Shown: positions 1 through 9,799, counted from the first letter of the stretch. The stretch is 64,000 bases of DNA from an uncultured Verrucomicrobiota bacterium (GCA_903876795.1 CAIRBK010000072.1:62001-126000), one strand, 5' to 3'. Numbers and translations: made by a program. The notes: generated from the letters alone by a model not told the origin.

Positions 1-523
1 CCCGCGCCGTCAACGCTCCGGGTGCTCCGAAGCCGACGGGTATGAGCAACTGCTCGCAGGCGTGGTGTCCGTGGCGCGTGGCCGCGATCACGCGCCCGGG
101 AAATCGACCAGACTCAAACGCCTCGCGAGCAAACGGGGTCCCGGTGTGCGCGATGATGGTATCGGCCGCATCCGGCGGCAGCGCCAGCAGTCGCGGCAAT
201 TCCTCCAGCAACCAGTGGGCGTAACGCGAGCCGAGGTTGACCGCCGCCACCGCCGTGACTCCGGCGAGCGGCCGGGGCTCGCGGATATACGCATACGTCT
301 GCAGCCAGTGGTGTCCGGGCGGACTGCCGAAATCGTTCGAGATATCCGCAGCGACGGCCGAGCCATCGGGGGCGAGCACGTTGCCGGCGCCATACACGCG
401 CCCGCCGGGCAGACGGACCCAATTGTGAACTGCGGCCTTTGCAGCGGGGAGTGAGCCGCCGAACCGGGCCAACATGGAGCCAAGCGACTCCATGTTGGCG
501 GGCGGCGTCAGGTAAACGGGCAT
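1..523 (-). CDS. GT61-family glycosyltransferase (DUF563), 5' part only
   Basis: The reading frame starts at an ATG at 523 and is still open at the window edge, giving the first 174 residues. Around residues 75-100 it reads VNLGSRYAHWLLEELPRL, close to the (Y/F)xHWLxExLPRL signature that opens the catalytic region of glycosyltransferase family 61, enzymes that usually add xylose or other sugars in surface polysaccharides. No signal peptide or membrane segment is visible, so a cytoplasmic enzyme is likely. The purine-rich stretch CGGAGG lies about 20 bases before the ATG, farther than an ideal ribosome site, so the start is not certain. The acceptor and donor cannot be told from this fragment. 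Its partner genes lie outside the window. Confidence 0.75.
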   Translation of the reverse strand, partial: MPVYLTPPANMESLGSMLARFGGSLPAAKAAVHNWVRLPGGRVYGAGNVLAPDGSAVAADISNDFGSPPGHHWLQTYAYIREPRPLAGVTAVAAVNLGSRYAHWLLEELPRLLALPPDAADTIIAHTGTPFAREAFESGRFPGRVIAATRHGHHACEQLLIPVGFGAPGALTAR

Positions 524-926
524 GCGGGTGTGTCGGTGAAAACCAGCCTCCGGTCGATCATTGTTTCCCCGCTGCGGTAGATATGGTGAGGCCCCTTTGC
601 GTGGACGGAATTCCGCAGCCGGAGGTGAGGCGGGCGGACGGCGGAAGGCCGGCGGGTTTTACGAGACGGGCCGATCCGACCGGGTTTTGTGCCTGCGGAA
701 TAAAATGTCTCCAGAACGAAATCGCTCCGCGATTTAGCCACGTTGGGAATCCGTAGCGGAACGGCGGAGCCGTTTCGTCCGATAGCCTTTATTCGCGCAA
801 CCATTGGTCTTCTTGCGACGTTCCGGTGTTTGCTTTTTTAAAGCCGCTCCGGACCAATCAATTGATCGGCGCATAGACTGCATGAAAAAGCGGATGGCGT
901 TTCGTGAGGAGGGGATGTCGTCCGGG
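524..926. other. Intergenic region holding one copy of a 97-bp repeat
   Basis: No convincing gene lies in these 403 bases. They separate the 5' end of the GT61 gene from the 3' end of the bat operon, so the region should contain a promoter reading left and the end of the bat transcript. A clear terminator is not visible: the only stem near the bat end is imperfect, followed on the minus strand by a run of A. Positions 708-804 belong to a repeat described separately. Confidence 0.6.
708..804 (+). repeat. 97-bp interspersed repeat, copy 1 of 2
   Basis: This segment is about 80% identical to 40942-41039. Shared blocks include GAAATCGCTCCGCGATT, CGTTGGGAATCCGTAG and GCGCAACCAT / ACGCAACCAT. The first block is itself an inverted repeat (AAATCGC-TCC-GCGATTT in this copy). 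A second small inverted repeat, AACGGC-GGA-GCCGTT, follows in this copy and is degenerate in the other. Both copies lie outside genes, and no open frame is conserved. Confidence 0.75.
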
Positions 927-3419
927 TCAGGGCGACCGCCAGAGGGGCACCAGCGTCTCGGCGCGGACCCAGCCGGTCTGCCCGTCGGGGAAAACCAAGC
1001 GGCGCCACCCGAGGAGGGGTTTGTCGGTCGTCGCCACCACGCCGAGGGCCAGGGGTGATGCCTTTTGCGGTGTATCCAAATCGGTCGGGATCGAGCGCAG
1101 CGTGGTGGGCGTCACGACCACGACGGCGCGGGCGTCGGCCAGGGGTCCGTAGGTTTTGAGGCTCACGGCCGCAGACCCGGCCAGCAGCACGGAGACCGCG
1201 AGGAGGCTGCGGACCCGCCAAGGGCGGGGCTGTTGATGATAGGCGCCGTAAATCCACAGGGTGGTGCCAACGGCGGCCAGCCAGGCCGAGAGGACCAAGG
1301 CGGCCTGCCAGCGGGTGGGGGACGCCAGGCGGGCGAGGGCGGCGGCCGGGGTTGCGGTCAGGAACGGTGCGAGCGCAACGGGCGTGACGCCGGCGGCTTT
1401 CCAAGTGTAGGCGAGGTGCCAGCGGACCGACTCATTTTGCGGTTGTTGCACGAAGGCGGAGAGGGCATGGCCGGCGGCTTCGCCGGGGCGGTTTTGCTGG
1501 GTCAACGCGAGGGCGAGGTTGTGGCGGGTGGTCCAGTCGGTGGGAGCGGTTTTGAGCGCGGCGGTCCAGGAGGAGGCGGCGGCGGTGAAATCGCCCCTGT
1601 CGTAGGCGCTGCGGGCGTCGGTTTCGGCGGCGACGGCGGGCGCGGCGGACGCCAGTGACGTCAACACGAGGAGCAACGGAAGCAGGTTGCGCGGAAGAAA
1701 AAGTTGGAAAGCGGAGAAGGCCGGGGCGGGGTGCGCGGCGAGGGCGCGGCGGGCGCGGTCCGGCCAATCGGCGGGCAGCGCGACGGTGCCGTAGAGGGCG
1801 CGGTCGGCGTCGGCCCAGAGGGCGGACCATTCGCCGGTGCCGAAATCGTCGCTGGTCGGCACGGCCACGGGGAGGCGCCAGAGGGTCGCGGTGTCGCGTT
1901 GCCAGCTACGGATGAGGCGGACTTCGGAAGGGTTGGCGGCGAGTTCTCGCAAGGTCTCGGCCAGTCGCTCGCGGGCTTCGCGCAGCGGCCGGTTGGGGTC
2001 GGTCATGCGGGCGCGGCGGAGGGCGAGCATGATCCAGATGCCCAGCGGGAGCAGCAGCGAGGCCAGCGAGGCGAACAGTAAAAGCGGTTGCGAGGTGGGA
2101 GAGATGGCGCCGCCGGCGGGTGGCAACGGGTCGCGGGGGATGGCGGCGGTCGGGGCCGTCGGGCTTAAGGGAGGAGGGGCTGGAGTAGCGGCGACGGTGG
2201 AAGGAGCGGGTGTGCCGGCGGGTGTCGCGGGGGCGGCCGGTTGCGAGGCGGCTGCGGCGACGGCGATGGTCGTCGGAGGGGTGGTCAGCGACTCGTAGGC
2301 ACCGGTGGCGGGGTTGAAGACCGAGAAGGTCACGGGGCCGAGCGTGTAACTCCCGGGCTTGGTGGGGATGAGCACGATGTCCTCGGTGAGGGAGGCGTCG
2401 AAGAGGGCGTCGTCCTTGTTGGCGCGTTTGGCCTGGGGCTGGACCACGCGGAAATCCTTCGAGACGGAGCGCGGGGGGAGTCCGCCGAGGTCGGGCCAGT
2501 TGCCGGTGCCCGCGAGGGTGAGGGTCCAGGTGACCGGTTCGCCCACGGCGGCGGAGGCGGGCACGATCTTGGAGTCGAGGGTGAACTTGCCGACGGCCCC
2601 GGAGAAGCCGGCGGGAGCGGGCGAGGGGAGCGGACGAACGGTCAGGCTGGCGGGCTGGCTGGTGACGGAGAACTGCTCGAGGTTTTGCCGCGTGAACAGG
2701 CCGAAGCCGGAGGATGCGCCCGTGGTGAGGTTGACCAGTTGGGTGGCCGGGTTGAGCGGGACGACGCCCGGCGACTTGGCGTAGGCGCGCGTCTTGTAGA
2801 CGATGGAGAGGCGCTGGTCGCCGTTGACCATGGCCTCGACGGGCTCGGGCTTGCCCCAGTTTTCCACGCTGAGCGGGGCGGGGTTCCACTCGAGGTCACT
2901 GCCTAGCTGGTAAAAATAGCGGCGGGTGACGTTGAGCGAGTAGGTGAGGGGGAACACCTCGCCGGCCCAGACCTGGGCGGAGGGGAGGGTGAAGCGCGAT
3001 TGGACGATGGAGTCGAGCGAGAGGCTCGTCTGGCCGACGGTGGCGTCAGCGACTTCGAAGGACGCGGAGGCGACCGGTTGGCGGCCCTTGTCGGTCTCGA
3101 CGGTGAAGGCGGGGATGCGGATCGTGCGACGCTCGGACGGGCGCACGCGGTAGGTGAGCGTGACGGTCTTGGCCGACGTGGCCTTGAAGTTGACCACGGT
3201 GTAGGAAGTGCTTTCGGAACGGCCGGGCTGGCCGGGGGCAAACTGGAGGCCCGGCACGGACGGCAACGAGACCGTGTCGGCGGGCTCGCATTGCTCGAAC
3301 ACGAGGCTCAGCTCGCTGAGTTGGTTAAACGCGAGGGTGCCGGAGCCGGGCTCCCAGCGCACGGTCTGGGCGTGGACGGCGGCGGCGAAGAAGGCGAGGA
3401 GAGGGAGGAGGAGTTTCAC
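927..3419 (-). CDS. batD: BatD/BatE fusion protein of the aerotolerance (Bat) operon
   Basis: Starting at the GTG at 3419 gives an 830-residue protein beginning with a clean signal peptide (MKLLLPLLAFFAAAVHA). The frame is open to another GTG at 3515 that overlaps the batB stop; that extra sequence is a short repeat and looks non-native. Roughly residues 20-390 match BatD, a large periplasmic protein with beta-sandwich repeats, followed by a Pro/Ala/Thr linker and a membrane segment (LLLFASLASLLLPLGIWIML). The C-terminal third adds a second hydrophobic segment, a TPR-like stretch (YDRGDFTAAASSWTAAL...NLALAL), two more membrane segments and an SH3-like tail (LGWRRLVFPDGQTGWVRAETL). TPR plus SH3 is the usual content of a separate BatE. 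It is last in the moxR-DUF58-batA-batB-batD operon. Bat systems are linked to oxygen and stress tolerance in Bacteroides and Leptospira; the mechanism is unknown. Confidence 0.85.
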   Translation of the reverse strand: MKLLLPLLAFFAAAVHAQTVRWEPGSGTLAFNQLSELSLVFEQCEPADTVSLPSVPGLQFAPGQPGRSESTSYTVVNFKATSAKTVTLTYRVRPSERRTIRIPAFTVETDKGRQPVASASFEVADATVGQTSLSLDSIVQSRFTLPSAQVWAGEVFPLTYSLNVTRRYFYQLGSDLEWNPAPLSVENWGKPEPVEAMVNGDQRLSIVYKTRAYAKSPGVVPLNPATQLVNLTTGASSGFGLFTRQNLEQFSVTSQPASLTVRPLPSPAPAGFSGAVGKFTLDSKIVPASAAVGEPVTWTLTLAGTGNWPDLGGLPPRSVSKDFRVVQPQAKRANKDDALFDASLTEDIVLIPTKPGSYTLGPVTFSVFNPATGAYESLTTPPTTIAVAAAASQPAAPATPAGTPAPSTVAATPAPPPLSPTAPTAAIPRDPLPPAGGAISPTSQPLLLFASLASLLLPLGIWIMLALRRARMTDPNRPLREARERLAETLRELAANPSEVRLIRSWQRDTATLWRLPVAVPTSDDFGTGEWSALWADADRALYGTVALPADWPDRARRALAAHPAPAFSAFQLFLPRNLLPLLLVLTSLASAAPAVAAETDARSAYDRGDFTAAASSWTAALKTAPTDWTTRHNLALALTQQNRPGEAAGHALSAFVQQPQNESVRWHLAYTWKAAGVTPVALAPFLTATPAAALARLASPTRWQAALVLSAWLAAVGTTLWIYGAYHQQPRPWRVRSLLAVSVLLAGSAAVSLKTYGPLADARAVVVVTPTTLRSIPTDLDTPQKASPLALGVVATTDKPLLGWRRLVFPDGQTGWVRAETLVPLWRSP

Positions 3420-3481
3420 CACGGAGGACACTGGGGGAATGATGCGGCGCGGCCCGGAGACCACGCCCGCGAAACACGCGG
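3417..3481 (-). repeat. Composite short repeat at the batD start
   Basis: On the minus strand a hairpin-forming CCGCGTGTTTCGCGG is followed about 45 bases later by TGTCCTCCGTGGTG, whose GTGs are the candidate batD starts. The first block recurs at 43514-43528 upstream of ppx, and the second at 7349-7365 at the DUF58 start. The frame upstream of the GTGs is therefore probably repeat sequence, not protein. Confidence 0.55.
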
Positions 3482-3511
3482 GATGCACGGAAGAAGCTGA
3501 GATTGGGGAGT

Positions 3512-5428
3512 TCACCAGTCTTTGCCCTTGGGGGCGGGTTTGTCAGAGGGCGGGCCTTGGAGGAGTTGAAAGAGGCGGGCGGGCGAGTCGCCCTGTTTGA
3601 CCTGGTCGAGCTTCTGAAGAGGGATGGCGAGGTTGGGGTCCTGGCGGGCGGGGTCTTTGGAGGCCTCGGTCGGCGTGCCGCCGACCTGCTGCATCTCTCC
3701 CGCAGGCGGGCGGGGGGCGTCCGCAGGCGAACCGTCGCCCGCCGGTTTTTCGGGACGCGGCGGCTTGGCGGGATCGTTCTTCATGTCGCCAAAGGCGGAT
3801 TGTCCGGGTGCATCGGTTTTTTTGTCGGTTCCCGAGTCGGGCGGCTTGGAATCGGAGGACTGGCCGCCGCCGGATTTCTGATCATCGGACTTGGAGGGAT
3901 CGGACTGGGATTTGTCGTCGGAGTCCTGCTTTGGCTGCTGGGAACCGTCTCCCTTTTGGCCGGGTTGGTTTTGCTTCGGGGATTGATCCTGTTTGTTCTG
4001 CTCCGGTTTTTTTTCATCGGGCTTGGAGGAGTCCGGTTTGGACTGGGGGGGATCTTTTTTGGGCAGAAGAGCTTCGAGTTGCTCGCGCAAGGCGGGCCAG
4101 TCGGCGGCCTTGGGATCGAGCGGGGCGCCGGCATCGACGGCGGCCAAGGCGTCGCGCACGGCGCCCTCGGGCACGGGTTGGGAGGAGGCGCGCGCGCGTT
4201 CGCCGAAAGTCACGGTGGCGCGGGCCAGATCGGCGTAGTCGCGGGCTCCGGCGGAGTCGGCGGCGGCCAGGCGGCCGACCACCTGGGTGACGGGCGCGGA
4301 CAACGCCGAGGGCTGCGCGGCGGGTTCCGCGGCGGAGGCGGGCGACGGAAGCAACGCGACCAGGAGAAGCAAGGCAGGCGCAACGGTCTTGGCGACGGAC
4401 GCGAGCGTAAGCGGGATGTCGCGGGGTTTGGGGCGCACCGGGAACTCGCGCCAGAAGCTGAGCAGGAGGCAGGCGAGGGCGGCGGCGAGCGGCCATTGGA
4501 AGCGCTCGGCGAGTCGCTGCCGGCTGGTCTCCTTGAATTCGCCGCGACGGCCCTGTTCGACGGTGGTTTGGACCAGTTGGGCGAGATCGACCCAGGCGCT
4601 GGCGTCGGAGTAGGCGCCGTCGGTGCGGTCGGCGAGTTCGCGCAGGGTGGCGCCGGTGAGGCGGGACAGCACGACCGCGCCGCGCTCGTCCTTCACGAAG
4701 CCGCCGGAGCCGTCGGGTATCATCGCGCCGGCGTCGGTGCCGACGCCGAGCCCGAGGACGCGGATGCCCTTGGCCTTGAGATCGCCGAGGTGTTTGCGCC
4801 AGGCGTCGTCCTGGGCTTCACCATCGCTGAGCACGATCAGGAAACGGTCGGACGCGCCGGAGGCGCCGAAGGCGGCGAGCGTGGTTTCAAGCAACGCGTC
4901 GTAGTTGGTGCCGCCCTCGGGCAGGTAGTCGGGATTCAGCACCGGTAGAAACTCGCGGAGAATCTCGTAGTCGGAGCTGAGCGGACTTTGCAGGAACGCC
5001 GTGCCGGAGAACACGATCAGGCCCACGCGCTCGCCTTTGAGACGTTCGAGCAGGCTGGTGATGAGCAGCCGCGCGCGCTCAAGCCGGTCGGGCTTCACGT
5101 CCGGCGTAAGCATGCTGCGGGAGAGATCGAGGGCGATGATGATCTCGCGGGCCTGGTCGAAGACCGGTTCCTCCAGGCGGCCCCATTGCGGGCGGGCGAG
5201 TGCGGCCGTCGCGGCGGCGAGACCGAGATAAAATAAAATGCGCATCCTCGGAGCGCCGCCGCCGGTGAACGCCGAACGACCCAGGACCAATGATGAATGC
5301 TTGGCCTCGGCACGGGTGATTTTCGGGTACGTGTCGGAGGCGACGGCGCGACGCCGAAGCAGGTCGCGCGCGAGCAACGCGAGCGGTATGAGCAACAGCC
5401 AGAAGGCGTGGGGCCAGTGGAAGTTCAT
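3512..5428 (-). CDS. batB: BatB VWA-domain protein with BatC-like C-terminal extension
   Basis: The ATG at 5428 overlaps the batA stop by 4 bases and begins MNFHWPHAFWLLLIPLALL, a membrane segment typical of BatB; the protein is 638 residues. A second helix (ILFYLGLAAATAALARP) precedes a von Willebrand A domain with an intact MIDAS motif (DLSRS) and LSDGEAQDD. A third membrane segment follows near residue 330. After another hydrophobic stretch ending PSPASAAEP comes a short helical region and then about 150 residues rich in Lys, Asp, Gln, Ser and Pro, probably disordered. Separate BatC proteins occupy this operon position in many Bacteroidota, so I read this as a BatB-BatC fusion, although the TPR part of BatC is reduced. 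The VWA domain should face the periplasm. Confidence 0.87.
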   Translation of the reverse strand: MNFHWPHAFWLLLIPLALLARDLLRRRAVASDTYPKITRAEAKHSSLVLGRSAFTGGGAPRMRILFYLGLAAATAALARPQWGRLEEPVFDQAREIIIALDLSRSMLTPDVKPDRLERARLLITSLLERLKGERVGLIVFSGTAFLQSPLSSDYEILREFLPVLNPDYLPEGGTNYDALLETTLAAFGASGASDRFLIVLSDGEAQDDAWRKHLGDLKAKGIRVLGLGVGTDAGAMIPDGSGGFVKDERGAVVLSRLTGATLRELADRTDGAYSDASAWVDLAQLVQTTVEQGRRGEFKETSRQRLAERFQWPLAAALACLLLSFWREFPVRPKPRDIPLTLASVAKTVAPALLLLVALLPSPASAAEPAAQPSALSAPVTQVVGRLAAADSAGARDYADLARATVTFGERARASSQPVPEGAVRDALAAVDAGAPLDPKAADWPALREQLEALLPKKDPPQSKPDSSKPDEKKPEQNKQDQSPKQNQPGQKGDGSQQPKQDSDDKSQSDPSKSDDQKSGGGQSSDSKPPDSGTDKKTDAPGQSAFGDMKNDPAKPPRPEKPAGDGSPADAPRPPAGEMQQVGGTPTEASKDPARQDPNLAIPLQKLDQVKQGDSPARLFQLLQGPPSDKPAPKGKDW

Positions 5429-6468
5429 GATGAAACCGCCCGACGGGAACCGGCGGGCGACGTGCGGAGGGTTAAGGCGGACGAGAACACCGCCGCGAGA
5501 AGCAGCGCGGCGAGGCCGGGCGCGGCGAACCATGCGAACAACTCGGTGGTGAGCAGGTAGCTCTTGGCCTGGAATTCGATTTTCCGCGCCTGATCGATGG
5601 CCTTGAACGCCGATTCGATGGCCTTCGCGTCGTCGGCCCGGTAGGCGTGACCGCCGGTGAGATTGGATATCTCGATGAGCGTGCTCTGGTCGAGGTCGGA
5701 GGCGACCCGGCGGTAGCCGATTTTGTTGCCCGCCTGGTCGAACACGGGGAACGGCACCAGTCCGTCGCGCCCCGCGCCGATGGTGTAGACGGGGATGCCG
5801 CGCCCCTTGGCGACGCCGGCGGCCTGCAGCGGCGTGAGCGCGCCGCGGTTGTTGGAGCCGTCGGTTAGGAGCACGGCAAACGCGCCCTGGCGGCGTCCGC
5901 CCTGTTCGCGCGCGGCCTGTTCGAGTCGGGTGAGCGCCAGGCCGAGCCCGTCGCCGATGGCGGTGCCGTCCTCGATCAAACCGATCTTGAGACGTTCGAT
6001 CTGGCGGGCCAGCCAGTCGTGGTCAAAGGTCAGCGGCGCGAGCGTGTAGGCGCGGCCGGAAAACACCACGACGCCGATGCGGTCGCCCGGGCGCTGGGTG
6101 ATGAAGGCCTGGATGACCGGCTTGATGGCCTGAAGGCGGTTGAGACGTTCGCCGTTTTTTTCGTAGTCCTCGGCGAGCATCGAGCCGGAGAGGTCGATGG
6201 CCAGCATGATGTCGTAGCCTTGGCTGCGGATCTCGCGTTTGTCCTCGACGCGCTGCGGACGGGCGAGGGCGAGAATCAACAGCACCAGTCCCAGCATGGT
6301 GAGGCCGGCGGGCCAGCGCGAGGGGCTGACGGTCGAGCGCCGGTGCCACGCCGCCGCGAACGGCACCAGCAGCACGGGCACGGGGCGTCGCCCGCGCAGC
6401 CACACCACCGCCGGGACGAGGAGGAGGGCGAGGAGCCAGAAGGGCGAGTGGAGGACGAGGTTGTTCAC
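5425..6468 (-). CDS. batA: BatA VWA-domain membrane protein
   Basis: This 347-residue protein starts at a GTG (6468) overlapping the DUF58 stop by 4 bases. Two N-terminal membrane helices (SPFWLLALLLVPAVVWL and LTMLGLVLLILALARPQ) are followed by the Bat-typical RSQGYDIMLAIDLSGSM, which carries the MIDAS DxSxS motif, and LLTDGSNNRG. A C-terminal helix (APGLAALLLAAVFSSAL) anchors the end. Length and layout match BatA/YeaN-like VWA proteins. It likely forms a membrane complex with BatB, assisted by the MoxR ATPase encoded upstream. Both VWA proteins keep their metal-binding residues, so both should be able to bind ligands. Confidence 0.9.
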   Translation of the reverse strand: MNNLVLHSPFWLLALLLVPAVVWLRGRRPVPVLLVPFAAAWHRRSTVSPSRWPAGLTMLGLVLLILALARPQRVEDKREIRSQGYDIMLAIDLSGSMLAEDYEKNGERLNRLQAIKPVIQAFITQRPGDRIGVVVFSGRAYTLAPLTFDHDWLARQIERLKIGLIEDGTAIGDGLGLALTRLEQAAREQGGRRQGAFAVLLTDGSNNRGALTPLQAAGVAKGRGIPVYTIGAGRDGLVPFPVFDQAGNKIGYRRVASDLDQSTLIEISNLTGGHAYRADDAKAIESAFKAIDQARKIEFQAKSYLLTTELFAWFAAPGLAALLLAAVFSSALTLRTSPAGSRRAVSS

Positions 6469-7352
6469 CGGCGGGCTTGGCGGGCTTGAAAAAACCGCAC
6501 GAGGGCGTCGAGGCGGTCCTCGTCGGCGCCGACGACGAGGCGGGTGAGTCTGTCGGGGAAGAGCGCGCGCCAGGCGGTCTCGCGCTCATCGCGCCAGCGG
6601 GCGTGGGCGGCGCGCTCGGCGGCGGAGTTTTCCAACGTGACCAGGCGGCCCGCGACCGGATCGTAGGCTGTCAACACGTCGCCGGCGGGCAAGGCGCGTT
6701 CCCAAGGGTCGTCCACGCGAAAGCCCATCGGCTGGTAACGACGGCGCACGACCGCCCAGCCGTCGGGCTCGGGACGAGGCGCGAAATCGCCCAGCCAGAC
6801 GAGCACGCTGTGTTTGGGCGCGGCGCGTGAGAGCAGGCGCCACGGGATGGCGGGGGAGGGGGCGCCGAGGGCGGGCGCGGGGGAGCCGAGGAGCGAAGCG
6901 GCGGCGTGCAGGATGGGGCCGCGGCCGCGCACCGGTTCGCGCAAGGTGTAGCCGTCGGGCTTCACATGAAGGAGGCCCACGCGGTCGCGGTTGACCGCGC
7001 CGAGCAGCATCACGAGGCCGGCGAGTTCGAGCAGGGCCTCGCGCTTGGACTGCGCGCCGGAACCGAACTGGAGGCCGGGCGTGTCCTCGAAGACGATCAT
7101 CACGGTGACTTCGCGCTCCTCGACGAACTTTTTGCGGTAGGGCTCGCCGAGGCGGGCGGTGACGTTCCAGTCGATGTCGCGGACGTCGTCGCCGAACGTG
7201 TATCGCACGACTTGGTCGAACTCCATGCCTCGACCGCGGAAGGCCGAGCGGTATTCGCCGCTGAGGACGTTTTCGACCGCGTGGCGCACGCGCCACTCCA
7301 GGCGGCGCAGTAGCGCGAGCGGTGAGGCGACGGAGTCGGGAGTGTTGACCAC
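6465..7352 (-). CDS. DUF58-domain protein of the MoxR/Bat operon
   Basis: The product is about 295 residues if it starts at the GTG at 7352, giving SPLALLRRLEWRVRHAVENVLSGEYRSAF-type DUF58 sequence. The diagnostic DUF58 block is FGDDVRDIDWNVTARLGEPYRKKF, followed by VTVMIVFEDTPG and GLVMLLGAVNRDRVGL, which resemble a degenerate VWA fold. DUF58 proteins nearly always sit between a MoxR ATPase and VWA proteins, as here, and are thought to be MoxR substrates or adaptors. The frame is open far upstream into moxR, but that part is antisense-like and arginine-rich, so I reject it. The start lies in a short repeat (CCTCCGTGG) also found at batD. No Shine-Dalgarno sequence is visible. Confidence 0.85.
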   Translation of the reverse strand: MVNTPDSVASPLALLRRLEWRVRHAVENVLSGEYRSAFRGRGMEFDQVVRYTFGDDVRDIDWNVTARLGEPYRKKFVEEREVTVMIVFEDTPGLQFGSGAQSKREALLELAGLVMLLGAVNRDRVGLLHVKPDGYTLREPVRGRGPILHAAASLLGSPAPALGAPSPAIPWRLLSRAAPKHSVLVWLGDFAPRPEPDGWAVVRRRYQPMGFRVDDPWERALPAGDVLTAYDPVAGRLVTLENSAAERAAHARWRDERETAWRALFPDRLTRLVVGADEDRLDALVRFFQARQARR

Positions 7353-7365
7353 GGAGGACACGGAT
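7349..7365 (-). repeat. Short GTG-rich repeat over the DUF58 start
   Basis: On the minus strand ATCCGTGTCCTCCGTGGT lies exactly over the proposed GTG start. CCGTG occurs twice at a 9-base interval. The same core, TGTCCTCCGTGGT, is found at the batD start. Confidence 0.5.
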
Positions 7366-7384
7366 GGCGCGCGGGCCGGGGCTT

Positions 7385-8359
7385 TCAGGTCGCGGGGACG
7401 GAAGTCTTCTTGATGACCTCGGCGATGAGATGGTCGGCGGTGATCTCCTCGGCCTCGGCCTCGTAGGTCAGGCCGACGCGGTGGCGGAGCACGTCGGGCG
7501 CGATTTCCTGCACGAGGCCCGGGCTCACATAGTCGAGACCGCGCAACCACGCCAGCGCCCGGGCCGCCTGGTAGAGCGCGAGGGAGGCGCGGGGAGACGC
7601 CCCGAAGCTCAGGTAGCGTTTCCCGCCGCCGGCAGGGGCCGCCAGGTCGCGGGTGGCGCGCACGAGCGCGAGGATGTAGCCCTGAAGGGCGGGGGAGAGA
7701 TGGACTTTGTCCACCTCGGCGCGCAGTTCGAGGAGTTCGTCGCCGTTGGCCACGGCGGAGAGCGCGGGCTGCTTGGTCACCTGGCCCCAGCGCTGCATCA
7801 TCGCGGCCTCCTCGTCGAGCGAAGGGTATGCGACGAGCAATTTGAACAGGAAGCGATCCGTCTGCGCCTCGGGCAACGGGTAGGTGCCCTCCTGTTCCAC
7901 GGGGTTTTGGGTGGCCATCACAAAGAAGGGCCGGGGCAGGGGATGCGTTTCGCCGCCGATGGTGACCTGCCGCTCCTGCATCGCCTCGAGCAGGGCGGAT
8001 TGGACCTTGGCGGGGGCGCGGTTGATTTCGTCGGCCAGCACGAGGTTTGCGAAAATGGGTCCGCGGTGCGGGGTGAAGGCTCCGTCCTTGGGCGAGAACA
8101 CCATGGTGCCGACCACGTCGCTGGGCAGGAGATCGGGGGTGAATTGTATGCGCTCGAATTGCACGCCGAGGGCGGTGCCGAGGGACTTGATGAGGAGCGT
8201 CTTGGCAAGGCCGGGCATGCCTTCGAGGAGGACGTGGCCGTTGGCCAGCAGGGCGACGAGCAGGCGCTCGACGACCGCGTCCTGGCCGATGACGGCCTTG
8301 CCGATTTCGTCGCGGAGTTTTTGAGACCAGGTGGGACCGGTTATCATTGGGTTGGGCAA
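7385..8359 (-). CDS. moxR: MoxR-family AAA+ ATPase
   Basis: The 324-residue product has a Walker A motif GMPGLAKT near residue 48, Walker B LVLADEINRAP, a sensor region (FFVMATQNPVEQEGTYPLPEAQTDRF) and the MoxR lid domain with GASPRASLAL. Length is normal for MoxR. These AAA+ proteins act as chaperones for VWA-domain partners, here most likely BatA and BatB. It is the first gene of the five-gene minus-strand operon, so its promoter should lie in 8360-8794. Two in-frame ATGs (8359 and 8347) are possible. The second keeps the conserved sequence better centred, but nothing decides between them. Confidence 0.93.
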   Translation of the reverse strand: MPNPMITGPTWSQKLRDEIGKAVIGQDAVVERLLVALLANGHVLLEGMPGLAKTLLIKSLGTALGVQFERIQFTPDLLPSDVVGTMVFSPKDGAFTPHRGPIFANLVLADEINRAPAKVQSALLEAMQERQVTIGGETHPLPRPFFVMATQNPVEQEGTYPLPEAQTDRFLFKLLVAYPSLDEEAAMMQRWGQVTKQPALSAVANGDELLELRAEVDKVHLSPALQGYILALVRATRDLAAPAGGGKRYLSFGASPRASLALYQAARALAWLRGLDYVSPGLVQEIAPDVLRHRVGLTYEAEAEEITADHLIAEVIKKTSVPAT

Positions 8360-8794
8360 AAGATGAGTAGCTTATAAACCACGACACAGGCTCCTGTCGC
8401 GCAACAAGGAGATTTTTTCTGCGAAGCAGGAAGACTGCACGGATGAATTGGAGGACTGGGACTCGCGTGTGCCGCAAAGGTTTCCCCGAGAAAACGGGGG
8501 CGACATCGATTTACCAACCCAAATTCCGAAGTGTTCCCGATGCCGCGCGGGTAAAAACCACCCGAAGCGCACCCCCGTTGTGCCATCGGCCTCCTGCAAG
8601 GCGTCCTCGGCGTCAAGGCGGAGCGGACGCGTTGAATCACCCCGAACAAACCCCATGACTTCAACCCGTGGATGCGGTCCCGCCTTTTCCCGACCGGCTT
8701 GGCCGGCTCGCTCGGGTGGCCCGGGGGAACTCCCGCCATCGCAGGCTTTCATTGTACGCGGCAACCGTGCATGTTGTCCCTTCTCTCGTAATCC
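8360..8794. other. Divergent intergenic region between the bat and exporter operons
   Basis: These 435 bases separate two divergent operons and must carry both promoters. I see no convincing gene, known RNA family or strong sigma-70 pair. A small stem CCCCG-AGAAAA-CGGGG lies near 8484-8499. Open frames crossing the region are arginine-rich shadows. No copy of the dispersed repeats is present. Confidence 0.5.

Positions 8795-9799
<1,005 letters not shown>

Noticed and set aside
3503-4948. 481-codon plus-strand frame opposite batB
   Set aside because: Antisense to the BatB tail and VWA domain; glycine-rich with no recognisable domain.
6465-8477. Long open frame extending the DUF58 gene upstream through moxR
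   Set aside because: The added 375 residues are arginine/proline-rich and overlap moxR in another frame. DUF58 similarity begins only near 7340.
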